This document shows, one piece after another, positions 34,925 through 45,952 of a DNA stretch of 64,000 bases. A program made the position numbers and the translations under genes. Source of the stretch: Microcebus murinus. Lineage: Eukaryota > Chordata > Mammalia > Primates > Cheirogaleidae. Under the pieces are notes generated by a model. It was not told where the DNA came from and made no database searches. It saw only the letters and a program-made list of their open reading frames with translations. Position 1 is the first letter of the stretch. Each line of letters starts with the position of its first letter. The stretch covers positions 44,600,001 to 44,664,000 of the forward strand of contig NC_134106.1 in the NCBI RefSeq assembly GCF_040939455.1, in the 5' to 3' direction.

Positions 34925-35330
34925 CCCTTAAGCATTTTCTCAAATCTTTTGTTAATTTTAAATTAATACATATTTATTGGAGGATTTTGAAAATAAGCAA
35001 AGAGAAAAGAATAAAGAAAGCCATCCATGTTTCAGGAGATAACCACTATTATCACTTTCATGCACATCTTTCACATATTTTACTGTCCATATATATTTTC
35101 TTACAAAAGCGGGGCCATACTATACATCCTGTTTTGCAACTTGCTTTTTAAAAAACCTAATGCAGTTTTACAAACATCTTTGTATATTACTAAAAATTCA
35201 TTTTCATAATTTTAGTGGCTATTATTCCTTTATATGGAAATAACTTATTTAAACAATTCCTAATTGTTATATATTTAAATTGCCTGGGAGACAACTGTTT
35301 GTACTAGTTTCCATTTATTTTTCCAGAGAT
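34925..35330 (-). mobile_element. Old L1M relic
   Basis: 'gccatactatacatcctgtt', 'gcaacttgctttttaaaaaa', 'gtggctattattcctttata' and 'aaattgcctgggagacaact' follow the order of an L1M 3' region read backwards. Confidence 0.5.
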
Positions 35331-35334
35331 ATTT

Positions 35335-36635
35335 AATGCATTTATAAGTATGTACATATAAATCCTTTAATATGCATATTAAGAAATTAGTAAAATGATT
35401 TCAATAATGAAATCTGTTTGATAATTTCATATGCTAGATCATCACAGGCTTAAAGCTTTCTACAGTTAAGCAACATTCATTATTTCAGTTCTGTTTTATT
35501 ACTTTAGATTTTACCTTATGTAATAATATATCACTTATCATATACCATGGTATTTTATCTTCATTGGACCCTCTAAAAACATATTATAGAAAGTTTCAAA
35601 CATACCCCAAAAAGGAGGGAGAATACAATAAACTCCCAAGTGCCCGACTGGTATGCACATTTTAAGGCTTCTAATAAACAATGCCAAGTTATTGTCTATA
35701 AAAGGTTTTTAGTGATTTATACTCTTGTCTTCTATGTATGAGATTTATACTATCTTCATTTTTGTATTGTTGAATTTTATAGCTGCTGCCACCAATGTTA
35801 CATGTGTATCTTTTTTAGTTAGAATAACTTATTGGTAGGAATAGAAAATAATAGGAAAAATAAGGCATAGTAACTTTTGTTGCAATATAACAATAGACTT
35901 CATCTAGCATTGTAATGCCAGTCAACTTGGCATAGCTTCCTGGTTCAATGTGTTTGGAAGAATTATGAGAACACATTCAGGGGCTGTGGGGGAAAGTGCT
36001 AGGATTGATTAACAACATCTACCATTGGAAAAGGAGGATTGATGGCTTCTTTGACATATAAAGTTTGCTGATTCTGCCTTAGCTTATGTGTATAAAAGTA
36101 TAATTTTTTTTTTTACTCTTCTTTTGCTCAGTAGCCATAACAATCAATTTGATTTATTAAGTTTTCCTAAGGAGACATAGCTATTTACTTATAGGTTTCC
36201 AATGCCAGATATTATATTGACAACTTATCTTAAAAATAATTTGCTCTTTTGAAAGGAACTAAATGCTGTTGGTCTGTATGTAAAGAGGACACTGCTGTAC
36301 CATTATCAGAGGGGGGCGTGTGTTGGGATTGTGTTCTTAGCAGCAGGGAGGGATGGCATTTGTCCAGGCACACAGCTCTATCTGGCTCCACGCAGGGCCA
36401 TCAATTTGTTGAAGTCTTTGATGTGTATGATCATGGAACAGAGATGCTAACTGACCCATGACAGATCAAACCCCAAATCTTACCATTTTTTAATGCCACA
36501 TTTAAATTTACTGAGCTAATCAACCACAACAAAAGTGTATTTAAAAAACCAACATAAAAGTAGTATATCAAGTACTTAAGGACTGCTGTTTCATGAACGT
36601 ATAGAATGGTAAATCTGGAAGACATCATGACGTCA
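35335..36635. other. Unassigned sequence
   Basis: AT-rich. A 70-codon open frame near 36249-36461 shows no recognised domain or splice context. Confidence 0.4.
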
Positions 36636-36639
36636 CTGG

Positions 36640-36855
36640 GACCAGTGGGCCAAATCCAGCCTGCTGCTTGTTTTCGTAAACAGTGTCGTACTGGAATACA
36701 GCCAGGCCCTCTTGTTCACGTGTTGTCTGTGGCTGCTTGCTCACTACTGCGGCAGAGTTGGGTAAAAGTGAGAGAGGCTGTATGGACCACAAAGCCTGAC
36801 ACATTTGCTGTCTGGCCCTGTGCAGAAAAGGGTTGCCAACCCCTGATTTAAACCG
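36640..36855 (+). mobile_element. hAT-type DNA transposon relic
   Basis: 'agtgggccaaatccagcctg', 'ctggaatacagccaggccct', 'gctgtctggccctgtgcaga' and the end 'gggttgccaacccctg' match a common non-autonomous hAT (Charlie-group) element. The left terminal repeat is missing. It has no coding capacity. Confidence 0.6.
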
Positions 36856-37089
36856 ACCTTTCACGTTAGAGATATGGAGATTGGGTATCACAGAGGTTAT
36901 GTAACTCATTTGGGATAATTCTGCCATCTGAGAAAACAACCAGCAGAATTCCCAGAATCCCCAATGGTAGGATCCAGAGCTATGGACTCGTAAGTTTTTT
37001 GCAAGGTAGAGAGCATTTTCACTTCTCCTGGAAGCCCTCCTCTACCTTCTCAGGCAGGTTGCCCGCCCTCCCCCACCACCTCCAAGGCT

Positions 37090-37315
37090 TACTGCAGTGA
37101 GGACAGAATGAATACTCATACCCTTCATCATCACATTTATCGTGCCCGATTGTCAGCATTTACGTGCCCGATTGTCAGCATTTACCTTTCCCACTCGACT
37201 GTGAGTGGGTTGGGGACAGGGGCCATGCCATACTTGTCTTTGTAGCCCAGAGGCCTAGCACAGATTACAGAGTACATATCTAATACCTGTTTGTTAAATG
37301 GTTTGCATTTGCCAC
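37090..37315 (+). repeat. L2 3' tail with a 22-bp tandem duplication
   Basis: 'ctgtgagtgggttggggaca' to 'aatacctgtttgttaaatgg' resembles an L2 3' end. A 22-base unit beginning 'cgtgcccgattgtcag' occurs twice in perfect tandem (37141-37162 and 37163-37184). Confidence 0.6.
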
Positions 37316-37559
37316 CTCATCTTTTTCTGTAGCTATTTTAAGATAAAATTCAACCACTGTGAAGGTAACATGCAAGTTGTGGTTTATAATTTTCCATCAT
37401 TCCTGACCAAGACCCCTCATTGAGATCCAATAGGAGATGTCCATAGCCAAACAGTGTGACAGGAAGGACACAAATCTCAATTTTTTTTCATTGCACCTAC
37501 TAAATAATGGCCCCAAACCTCAGAGGCAATCTGGATCTATATTCCCAGCAAACAGACAA

Positions 37560-38220
37560 GAGCCTGATGTAAGTCAGGGGTGATAAGGATGGAGAAGAAG
37601 AAAGATATATCAAAGACAAGTAAAGTCAAGAGAACATAAGGTTGATTGACTGTGCAGGGATGTTTGAAAGTCTGCAACTACTCAGACTATCAGGTTTCAG
37701 AATGTAGGAGAAAGAGCCCATAGAGGAGGCAGGGACACGGAGGTGGGTGGAGGTGGATGAGGCATGATGGGGGAGACCCAGCAAGCAGTGGGTTGTATGA
37801 ATCTGGAACTTTGGGGCTAAATCTGGACTTAGATGGAAATCATTCAGAGAGTAGATAGAGATTAAAAAAACCAAGGGATTAAGCCTAGAGATCACAAAAG
37901 GGATTGAACAATAAGGGAAGCCCCACTGAGAGGCTCACCTAGAGACATGAGAGGGAAACAAAAGACTGGTGTCTCAGAAGCCGGGGGCAGAGAGGAGGAG
38001 AAATGTCAAGTAAGATGATAAAAATGTATGCCTTACCTTTAGGGAGTTAGAGGTCTGTGACATTCTGAGAGCAGTTTTAGTGGAGGGGTGGGCTTGGAAA
38101 CCCAAATCAATGGATTGAAGAGTTAGTGAGACATAGGGAAGAGACATTGAGTAGATTTTACTCTTAAACTTAATTGAGAGAAAAATAAATGAGATGGTAA
38201 CTGGAAAGTAGGTTTATGTT
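37560..38220 (-). repeat. L2 relic
   Basis: Purine-rich plus strand with L2 landmarks in order: 'agtagatagagattaaaaaa', 'caagtaagatgataaaaatg', 'gagcagttttagtggagggg'. On the minus strand a fragment reads 'LSPDLAPKFQ', similar to the L2 polymerase region. Frames are broken. Confidence 0.5.
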
Positions 38221-38254
38221 CTATTGAGTGGTTAGCTTCATTGATTTATTAATT

Positions 38255-38490
38255 CTTTGAAAAGAATCTACCAGGTGTCAAGATCATAGAATGTGCATTA
38301 AAGTCAGGTGGAAAAGGAAACATCACCACAAGGGAGAGTAATTTATTTCTGTGAGCCCCAGTCTCTTCATTTATACATGGAAATAATAATACCTTCCTCA
38401 GAAATGTTGGAGGTTTAAATGAAATAACATAATTAAAAACATTTTGAAAACAGCAAAGCACTATCCAAAAGTAGATTATTCTCTGTATTA
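38255..38490 (+). repeat. MIR SINE
   Basis: 'gcattaaagtcaggtggaaa', 'ccccagtctcttcatttata' and 'gaaataataataccttcctc' fit MIR in plus orientation. Confidence 0.6.
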
Positions 38491-38499
38491 TCAACTCTA

Positions 38500-40020
38500 G
38501 TTTATTATCTTGACTCAACACCTGATTAGTCTCAATCTTGGTGACTTAATATTAGAATCTAGTTATAATTAACCTTGTCATTGCAGCTCAGAAGTCAAGG
38601 CTCAATTTCCTTTTCCTGACATTGGTGTATATTCTGACACCCTGAATGCCAGATAACTTATCTATTTAATTCAGCTATCAAATTAAGAACCACATATAAA
38701 GCAAATCATTGGTGCTACCACAGTGCACAGGCACAGTGGATGATATAGGGGATACATATGTCTCAGTCAATAGGTGAGAGGTGCAGGTTATAAGCCTGCC
38801 CGATGCCTAGGACAGGTAAGGATGGGCTGATGATGGTGGCTAGACAGAACTTCAGTTGGGTGAGAATCCCCATCTCCTTGGAACTAGAGAAGCAAAGATA
38901 CCATGTGATCATCAGAGCTAGAGTCTAGTGAGACCCTTGTGCTCCATTTTTTTGTGATGTGGAAGCTAATTCTAGGCTCTTATGTTATGAAATAAAATTA
39001 AAAGGTCCAAATCAAAACACTATTCTTGTACAGGGGAGTCCTAAAACTCCTGGTGAGAGAACCAGGAAAGAGATCTTAATTGTGGGATCATTTTGTAAAG
39101 AGTTAAATATAGATCGCAGCAGCGTAGAACCTAGATGATTATGGAAAATGCTTTACCAAGTTCCACTTTCTTCCCACTACACAAATTCAATTAAATCTAT
39201 TCGAATGAGAGTTATAAAAATAGTAATTATACCCTACCAGCTAATTATTTTCTTCTTTAGAATGAATGAGTTATAACAGAAGCAAGCTACACAATTAGCA
39301 AGCTTCATTACTGTTTATTTCCATTTTTCTTTTCACATTTACTTATTTACTGCATCCCTCCATGAAGGAGCTGAAGTGACTGTTGCTATTCATTTTAGGT
39401 GCTTTTATTCATAATTCATTACCCAGGAGACCCCAGTTCTCTTGGTAATGAAATATATCTTAATTTAAGTATTTTTGCCTCAGAAGTTTGACTTAAGTAG
39501 TAAATTAAAACCTCTTATGAAAAAACAAAAGAATATATGATTTCTCCAAATCCTTCAAAGAATACAATTTTAAATCCTAAGATTTATACTTCCATGTCTG
39601 TTGGAGTTAGGGATTGGGGACTTTAAATAAAATGAATAAATGATCAACAAATCTTGCCATCAGGGATGATGGGAAGCTAAAAATCTGTTTTAACATTTTC
39701 AGACAATTTCCAGCCTGTCTCCCAGTCCTCCTCTGTGTCCTCGCCCTGTTCCATACTTGCTTTGCTCTGCCGTAGGCAGATCACTGTTATGGTCAAATAT
39801 CAAGATCTTGGAAATTTTTTGACTGATGTGATCTTACTTTAGGGTCACGTGTTTTTCCCCATCTATTCCTATGAATGTTTAAGAAAAAGTACTAAATTCT
39901 CATTTCCTAATTAGTAGAACAAAAACATTTGCTTTTAAGTGATTAACTAACTATGCTGAGCTACCCACTCCCAGAGAAATCACTGGGATTTGGTGGATAA
40001 GAACACCAGACTGGTGACCA
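38500..40020. other. Unassigned sequence
   Basis: No gene or repeat recognised. Low CpG, AT-rich. Confidence 0.35.
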
Positions 40021-40079
40021 TCTTTTCTGATAGAAATTGCTGAGAAGTTGTTTTTTTTTAATATGATACTGGAGCGGTG

Positions 40080-40335
40080 TGACTTATAATTAAGTGATGA
40101 TTATCCTCTGTATGGGTGAGCTCACATGTATTAATAGTTACGTGTATACTCATATTTGTGTATGCACAGGAAAGGTGTGAAAGAGTCCACCCTCAAAGAG
40201 TGGCAACATCTAAGAGGGGCTGGGAGGTGAGAAGGGAGAGCTTTCACTTTCTGCTTCCCATATTTCTATGCTGTTTAAATTTGTGCAATGAGCAAATGTT
40301 ACTGTTTTAATTAATAAATAATAAAATGATTTTTC
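40080..40335 (+). mobile_element. Old L1M 3' end
   Basis: 'gtatactcatatttgtgtat', 'gctgggaggtgagaagggag' and 'taaatttgtgcaatgagcaa', ending in an A/T-rich tail with AATAAA, resemble an L1M 3' UTR. Confidence 0.45.
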
Positions 40336-40749
40336 CTAAATTTAAGGTGACAAATTTAGGAGGATAAGTCATGAATTTAAGACACAGCATGGTTAATTGA
40401 AAATCTTTTTGAAAAAATAATTTTCACAGTGGCATTTTCAATTCAATGATTTGTGACACATTTTGGGCTTTATCCTTCCACTGAATAAATGACTGAAAAT
40501 AAACAAAAAGATGAAATTTATCCCAATTGCTATCTACAATCCTTCTGTTAGGGATTAATATCTTGACTCAAAATTCCGATTAAAGATTTCCAATTTAGTC
40601 CTGTCTTTACAACTAGGATTATAATCTTTTAATATTGTTATCAAAGATCTGTGCAAATCATTCATTCAACAAGCAACTCATTGAGCACCTTCTCCTTATC
40701 ACCCCTTGGGCTGGGCACTGAGGTCAGAGGTGGGGAGACACAAGCCCCC

Positions 40750-41020
40750 CTCAGTCATATGAGCTAACCTGTACTGCATACTTTCCATGCCCCAGGCACT
40801 GTGCGCAATATTTTACATAGATTAACTCCTTTCACCTTCACAATACTCCTGTAAGGTAGAAATATTATAACTCCCTTTTACAGAAGACGACACTGAGACA
40901 CAGAGATTAAGTAACTTACCCAAGGCTGCACAGCTAGGAACTAGGGTAGCAGTCATCTGAACCCCAGAGGGCTGAGTCTCTCTCAACAGCCCATGCTTTT
41001 AAACCATGACTTCACAGTGC
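40750..41020 (-). repeat. MIR SINE
   Basis: 'tgccccaggcactgtgcgca', 'cttttacagaagacgacact', 'agtaacttacccaaggctgc' and 'acagctaggaactagggtag' give a near full-length reversed MIR. Confidence 0.85.
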
Positions 41021-41039
41021 CTTCCAGATCATAAGGTAG

Positions 41040-41290
41040 GTATAATCTAGTAGGAGGAGGTTTACAAGTAAATATTTAAGTGTATTTTAACAATTGGAAC
41101 TTGAATTTCCAAGAATAGGAAGTTGATTAAATACAATGAGTCCACCTTTATAATGAAAGACTTGAAAGGCATTTAAAATGATATAGATATTGATCTATTG
41201 ACATAAAAACAAATTATCTTTATATTAAGTGGAAAAGATTATAACTGTACTTATAATGTTATTTAAACTAGGAAAAAAAAAACCCAACAA
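41040..41290 (+). mobile_element. Old L1M fragment
   Basis: 'aggaagttgattaaatacaa', 'gaaaggcatttaaaatgata' and 'ttatattaagtggaaaagat' resemble the L1M region after ORF2. Confidence 0.45.
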
Positions 41291-41809
41291 ATACATACTT
41301 AAAAGCCAAAGCTGGACACATAAAAGGCATCCACACACTTGTAGGTCAAAGTAGGCTACATGAGCTATTCAAGTCAGAATACTGAGGGGGAGGGAGCATG
41401 TCACTGATCACTGCACTTTGTCCCACTGAGCCTGGATAAGTCTTCACCTGTGTCCTCAACATAGAGCCCCAAGCAGCCACCACCAAACTCAGGTGGCCCT
41501 TGAGCTGGGTCTTCTTTGTCTTTTGAGTATTTACTACTGTCAATTTCACTGCTGGAATATATTCACCTAGTATTTTTTCGTGGTCTCTCTAATTCTTATC
41601 TCTTATCCCATTCTCTTGTCTAAACTCTGTGTGTCTCAGTCTCTCTCCTTTTCTTCGTCTTCTCTTCTTGTTGCTCCAGTTGTACTCTGGGTCCTGGTTT
41701 GCTACTGCTATTGTTGCTCTTCCACATTGTCACCTTTTCCTTTTCTGTTAGATCATTTCCGTAAGCATACAAACGTACCCTGATATCTACAATTGTTTTC
41801 CACATCTAG

Positions 41810-42034
41810 ATCCCACATTCTTCTCTAGCTATTGCCCCTTGTAGCACACCTCCCTGGTAATGCTGTCTATAGTGACTGTTTCCACTTCCTCATCCTCCTG
41901 TTTTCTCCTCCCTCCCTCCCAGCAAGCCCACTCAGGCCTCCTCGCCAAGCCCACTGATCTGTTCTCAGGCTGAATGTTGCTCAGACTCTCAGCAGCCTGA
42001 CTATGGAATCTCCCTTCTCGAAACACTTCCTTGG
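41810..42034 (+). repeat. L2 reverse-transcriptase relic, first part
   Basis: The sequence leads into 'ctcgaaacacttccttggct', the L2 motif before 'ttcaggacacc'. It is interrupted by a MaLR LTR and continues at 42396. Confidence 0.5.
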
Positions 42035-42039
42035 CTGTG

Positions 42040-42395
42040 GGTCTTAGTTTGTTTGGGCTGCTGTAACAAAATACCTCAGGGTGAATAATTTACAAACAGT
42101 GTAAATATACTGCCCATAGGTCTGGAGGCTGGGAAGTTCAAGATCAAGGCACTAGCAGAGTCAACGTCTGGTGATAGTTCACTCCCTGCTGCAAAGATTG
42201 CACCTTCTAGTTGTGCCCTCATGCGGCAGAAAAGAGATCTCTTGGGCCTCTTTTATAAGGGCACTAATCCCAGTCTGGAGGGCTCCACCCTCATTATCTA
42301 ATCAACTCCCAAAAGTCCTATCTCTCAATATTATCACATTAGGTATTAGTTTTAACACATGAATTTCAGGGGACACAAACATTCAGACTATAGCA
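42040..42395 (-). mobile_element. ERVL-MaLR solo LTR inside L2
   Basis: Reverse LTR: 'cttagtttgtttgggctgct', 'ggaggctgggaagttcaaga', 'ttttataagggcactaatcc', ending in 'cattcagactatagca'. Flanks CTGTG (42035-42039) and CTGGG (42396-42400) are a possible 5-bp duplication with one change. Confidence 0.85.
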
Positions 42396-42706
42396 CTGGG
42401 CTTTCAGGACACCATGACCTCCTGGCTTTCCTCCTGCCTCACTTGCTACGTCTTCACAGTCTGTTCTGCTGGATGCATCTCTTGCTGACCACTTCTCTTC
42501 TGTCTCCATTCATTCCCCATGTATTGCTGTCTAGTCCTATGGCATTAAATGTCACCTATAGGCTAATGAATTCCCAATTTATAACCTGTTTAAATCTCTT
42601 CCCTAAATTCCAGGCTCATATATCCTATTGTTTACATGGGTGTCTAAGAGGCATCTCATGCTTAATGTGCCCAAAACAGAATACTGCATTTCCACACTGT
42701 GGCTAA
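42396..42706 (+). repeat. L2 reverse-transcriptase relic, second part
   Basis: 'ctttcaggacaccatgacct', 'ctggctttcctcctgcctca' and 'tctaagaggcatctcatgct' match L2 polymerase sequence. A frame of 115 codons from 42359 covers part of it but is not a functional enzyme. Confidence 0.6.
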
Positions 42707-42719
42707 GACTGCTAGCTGC

Positions 42720-43137
42720 CCTCCAGTAACCATCCTCCCCTTCTATTGTAATACAAGTGATTTTACTGGGCACGTAGCCACTCAGAATAAAGCCTACATT
42801 GATTCCATTTCCCACCCTCATTTGTAGCTGAACTCTGGCCAATAAGAGGTAATCAGTAGTATAGTATGGCAGCTGCTGGAAAATCTTTTCAAAATACTGC
42901 AGACACACATGCTTTTCCTCTTTGTTGCTCCTCCTCCATCCCACTGCCTGGACTACAGATGTGATGGTTGGGGCTCTGGTGGGTCCATCTTGGGTGATTA
43001 GGATGGAAGATGACATCCTAGAAATAGCTGAGTGGTGAGCTGGGAAGGTCTCAAGGGTCATGGAGCTGTCACACTTCACACCAGTCCTGGATGACCCACC
43101 TCCGGGCTTCCTTCATATTATCATATAAAGAGAAATA
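42720..43137 (+). mobile_element. ERV LTR (MaLR/ERVL-like), first part
   Basis: 'ctggccaataagaggtaatc', 'ctacagatgtgatggttggg' and 'ctggatgacccacctccggg' lead to 'aaagagaaata', which resumes as 'aactaccttgttcaagc' after the Tigger element. That junction is the polyadenylation region of an LTR ('gaaataaact'). Confidence 0.6.
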
Positions 43138-43558
43138 CAGATACCCCTCAACTTACAAGGGGGTTATTTCCCACTAAACTCATTGTAAGTTGAAAATATC
43201 ATAAGTCAAAAATGCATTTAATACACCTAACTTGCCTAATATCAGAGCACAGCCTAGCCTACTTTATGTGTGCTTAGCACACTTACCCTGCAGTTGGGCA
43301 AAATCACCTGGCAACACCATACACCATAGTAGAGTGTCAGTTGTTCACCCTCGTGATCAGTGATCACATGGCTGACTGGGAGCTGCTGCTCACTGCCCTT
43401 GCCCAGCATCATGAGAGAGAATCATACTACATAGTGCTAAGCCTAGGAGAAGATCAAAATTCAAAATCTGAAGATTTCTACTAAATGCCCATCACTTTTG
43501 CACCATTGGAAAATTGAAAAATCATTAGATTGAACCATTGTAAGTCAGGGACTGTCTG
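43138..43558. mobile_element. Tigger-type miniature DNA transposon
   Basis: 421 bp with inverted ends: 'cagatacccctcaacttaca' on the left and, reversed, 'cagacagtccctgacttaca' on the right. TA is present on both sides (43136-43137, 43559-43560), the Tc1/mariner target duplication. It has no transposase frame, so a Tigger family enzyme would have moved it. Confidence 0.88.
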
Positions 43559-43625
43559 TAAACTACCTTGTTCAAGCTACTACTAGTGTGCCTCAAAGCT
43601 GAATCTAACCCTAACTAATATACTC
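43559..43625 (+). mobile_element. ERV LTR (MaLR/ERVL-like), second part
   Basis: 'ctaccttgttcaagctacta' and 'ctaaccctaactaatata' complete the LTR interrupted at 43137. Confidence 0.6.
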
Positions 43626-44135
43626 ATCTGTGTCTTTCATATTTTACCTTTTCTTTATCAGAAAACAATCTTCTTTTCATACTGGGCAACCTGAGATATT
43701 TTAGAACTAAAGGAAAACTTTTCTTATGTATCAGTCACTGAAAGTATAAAATTGGTAGAAAAAATGATTTTCTTCTATAGTAATTTATTCAACAAATAAC
43801 TTTTCTAGAATGTTTATATTGAATAAGGATTTATACTTCCATTTTCTCAGGTTTTTAATGAGTTCTTATAAAAATCCATTTATGCTATTTAGATTATACT
43901 CTTCCAAATGGATGATTTGTCATCATCTGATATCTCGTGCTAGTTTCAGCACTTTCAAAGGCAGGCCTAAACTAAAACCAACCTTCTCCATGTATAAAAC
44001 CATGTCCAAATGTGAGTTGTCTCAACTAGAATATCTAGAATCTTTTTTAAAGTTTAAAAAGCCATGTTTATGTAGTATATGATAAAAGCTTCATAAGTAT
44101 TTTTGAATGAACGAATAAATAATGGTATACTCTCA
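43626..44135. other. Unassigned sequence
   Basis: A 90-codon plus-strand open frame at 43810-44082 has no recognised feature. No repeat is identified. Confidence 0.35.
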
Positions 44136-44139
44136 CATT

Positions 44140-44212
44140 CTTTATATAAAATTACTCTGGTGATTTTAAAACATGTCTCCCAATATTTTGACACTCCTCT
44201 CATTAACAGTAG
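44140..44212 (+). mobile_element. MLT1 LTR, first part
   Basis: 'taaaacatgtctcccaatat' and 'gacactcctctcattaacag' match the start of an MLT1 LTR. It continues at 44576 after the inserted LTR. Confidence 0.85.
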
Positions 44213-44575
44213 TATTTTACCCCATTCATGTTGCTGTAACAAAATACCTTAGACTGGGTAATTTACAAATAAATGAATTTCTCACAGTTTTGGAGGCTTC
44301 GATGTCCAAGATCCAAAGCACTGGCAGATTCAATGCCTGCTTCCACGATGGCACTTGGAACACTGTTTCCTCCTCCAGAGGAGACTGATGCTCGGTCCTC
44401 ATGTGGCAGAAGGGACAGAAGGAACAGATTACACCTTCTAGCACTTTTATAAGGTACGAATGAGGCTATGCCCTCATGACTTAACCAGATTCTGAAGGCC
44501 CCACCTCTTAATACTATCATATTGGCACTTAAATTTCAACATATGAATTTTGAGGGACATATTCAGATCATAGCA
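44213..44575 (-). mobile_element. ERVL-MaLR solo LTR inside MLT1
   Basis: Reverse LTR with 'gttgctgtaacaaaatacct', 'tttctcacagttttggaggc' and the end 'attcagatcatagca'. AGTAG (44208-44212) and GGTAG (44576-44580) form the 5-bp duplication with one change. Removal restores continuous MLT1. Confidence 0.9.
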
Positions 44576-45055
44576 GGTAGAGTCTAATTCCCCTCACCTT
44601 GAACCTGGGCTGGCCTTAGTGACTGGCTTTTAACTGATGGAATGGAATGTGGTAGAGGTGACACTGAGTGTCTTCCAGGACTAAGTAGGGAGTACACCTT
44701 CTGCCCGGCTCTTTCTCTCTATTGGACATGTGCTTTTGTATCCTGAGACAACGCTGACATAAAAAGTCTGGTTACTCTGAAGCCACCACGCTGGAGAGGC
44801 CATGTAGGGATGGAAAGAGATGCCTGGGGAGCCCCAGCTGGTCTAGAACCCAGTTGATTAATTTTTCCCAGCAACACTTGCCAGACCTCTAGGGAATCCC
44901 AGTTATTCCAGTCCTCAGACTTAGAGCTGCTGTCAATATTGTGTGGCAGAGATGAGCTTTCCCTATTGAGCTCTGCCCAGATTGCAGACTTGTAGGCAGG
45001 ATAGTGTTTGAAGCCTCTAGGTTTAAGGGTAGTTTGAACAACTATAGTAATGGGA
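44576..45055 (+). mobile_element. MLT1 LTR, second part
   Basis: 'gtctaattcccctcaccttg', 'gggctggccttagtgactgg' and 'aacgctgacataaaaagtct' continue the MLT1 LTR. The distal half is diverged. Confidence 0.75.
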
Positions 45056-45069
45056 ATATTCCCTAATAA

Positions 45070-45199
45070 ACATTAAAAAAATTTTTTTTAGAGATAGGGC
45101 CTATGTTGCCCAGGCTATCCTCAAACTCCTAGCCCCAAGCAATTCTCCCACCTCAGCCTCCTGAGTAGCTGGGATTATAGGCACATGCCATAGTGCCTG
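45070..45199 (-). mobile_element. Alu monomer (FLAM/AluJ half)
   Basis: A single Alu arm, reversed: 'gttgcccaggctatcctcaa' and 'gcctcctgagtagctgggat'. 'ccctaataa' at 45061-45069 and 45200-45208 is an exact duplication, so the monomer is a complete insertion and not a broken dimer. Confidence 0.85.
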
Positions 45200-45209
45200 C
45201 CCTAATAAG

Positions 45210-45587
45210 CTTATTGACTCTACGTGCTGCTCCTTGATTGTCTTAGAGAGCACTATGACCCTTCTGCTCATTCCCTTTGGGACTAACTCTCTGGGGAAAG
45301 GGGCATTCCTGCAGTCTCCTGCTACTCCTATAGCTGCGAGTTAGAAAGGGCTCGCTTTCCGGAATCTAGGGAAAATAGCAGAAATGTTGCCTTCCAAAAT
45401 TGAAACAAACAAAAACCACCTCTTTCAAAGCAAACTGCCTTAAGATACGGTTTGTAAATCGAATACAATAAATGATAGGTTTTCCCTTGTCTCTGCCCTA
45501 GAAACAGGAACAGACTAATAGACAGGACTGTGTTTCCATATAATGGAGGTGACCAGGAGATCATCAGGACAGGAACGATACAACTAT
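45210..45587. other. Unassigned sequence
   Basis: No gene or repeat recognised. Confidence 0.35.
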
Positions 45588-45604
45588 AAAAAAACTATAG
45601 CCTC

Positions 45605-45941
45605 TCACACCTGTAATCCTAGCACTTTGGGAGGCCGAGGCGGGCGGATTGCTCAAGGTCAGGAGTTCGAAACCAGCCTGAGCGAGACCCCGTCTCTACC
45701 AAAAATAGAAAGAAATTAATTGACCAACTAAAAACATATATATACAAAAAATTAGCTGGGCATGGTGGCACATGCCTGTAGTCCCAGCTACTCGGGAGGC
45801 TGAGGCAGGAGGATCGCTTGAGCCCAGAAGATTGAGGTTGCTGTGAGCAAGGCTGACGCCATGGCACTCACTCTAGCCTGGGCAACAAAGTGAGACTCTG
45901 TCTCAAAAAAAAAAAAAAAAAAAAAAAAAAAACAAAAAAAA
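45605..45941 (+). mobile_element. Young lemur-type Alu, slightly 5'-truncated
   Basis: Lacks the first dozen or so bases and begins 'tcacacctgtaatcc'. The linker is 'ttgaccaactaaaaacatat', and the poly-A tail is long (about 30 A). 'ctatagcctc' at 45595-45604 recurs at 45943-45952. Truncation removes part of the A-box region, so it probably cannot be transcribed well. Confidence 0.92.
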
Positions 45942-45952
45942 CCTATAGCCTC

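Noticed and set aside
36249..36461. 70-codon frame with an exon-like peptide
   Set aside because: No convincing splice sites at its ends and no recognised similarity; kept only as unassigned sequence.
42603..43079. 158-codon minus-strand frame
   Set aside because: It lies antisense to L2 and LTR sequence and is explained by these repeats.
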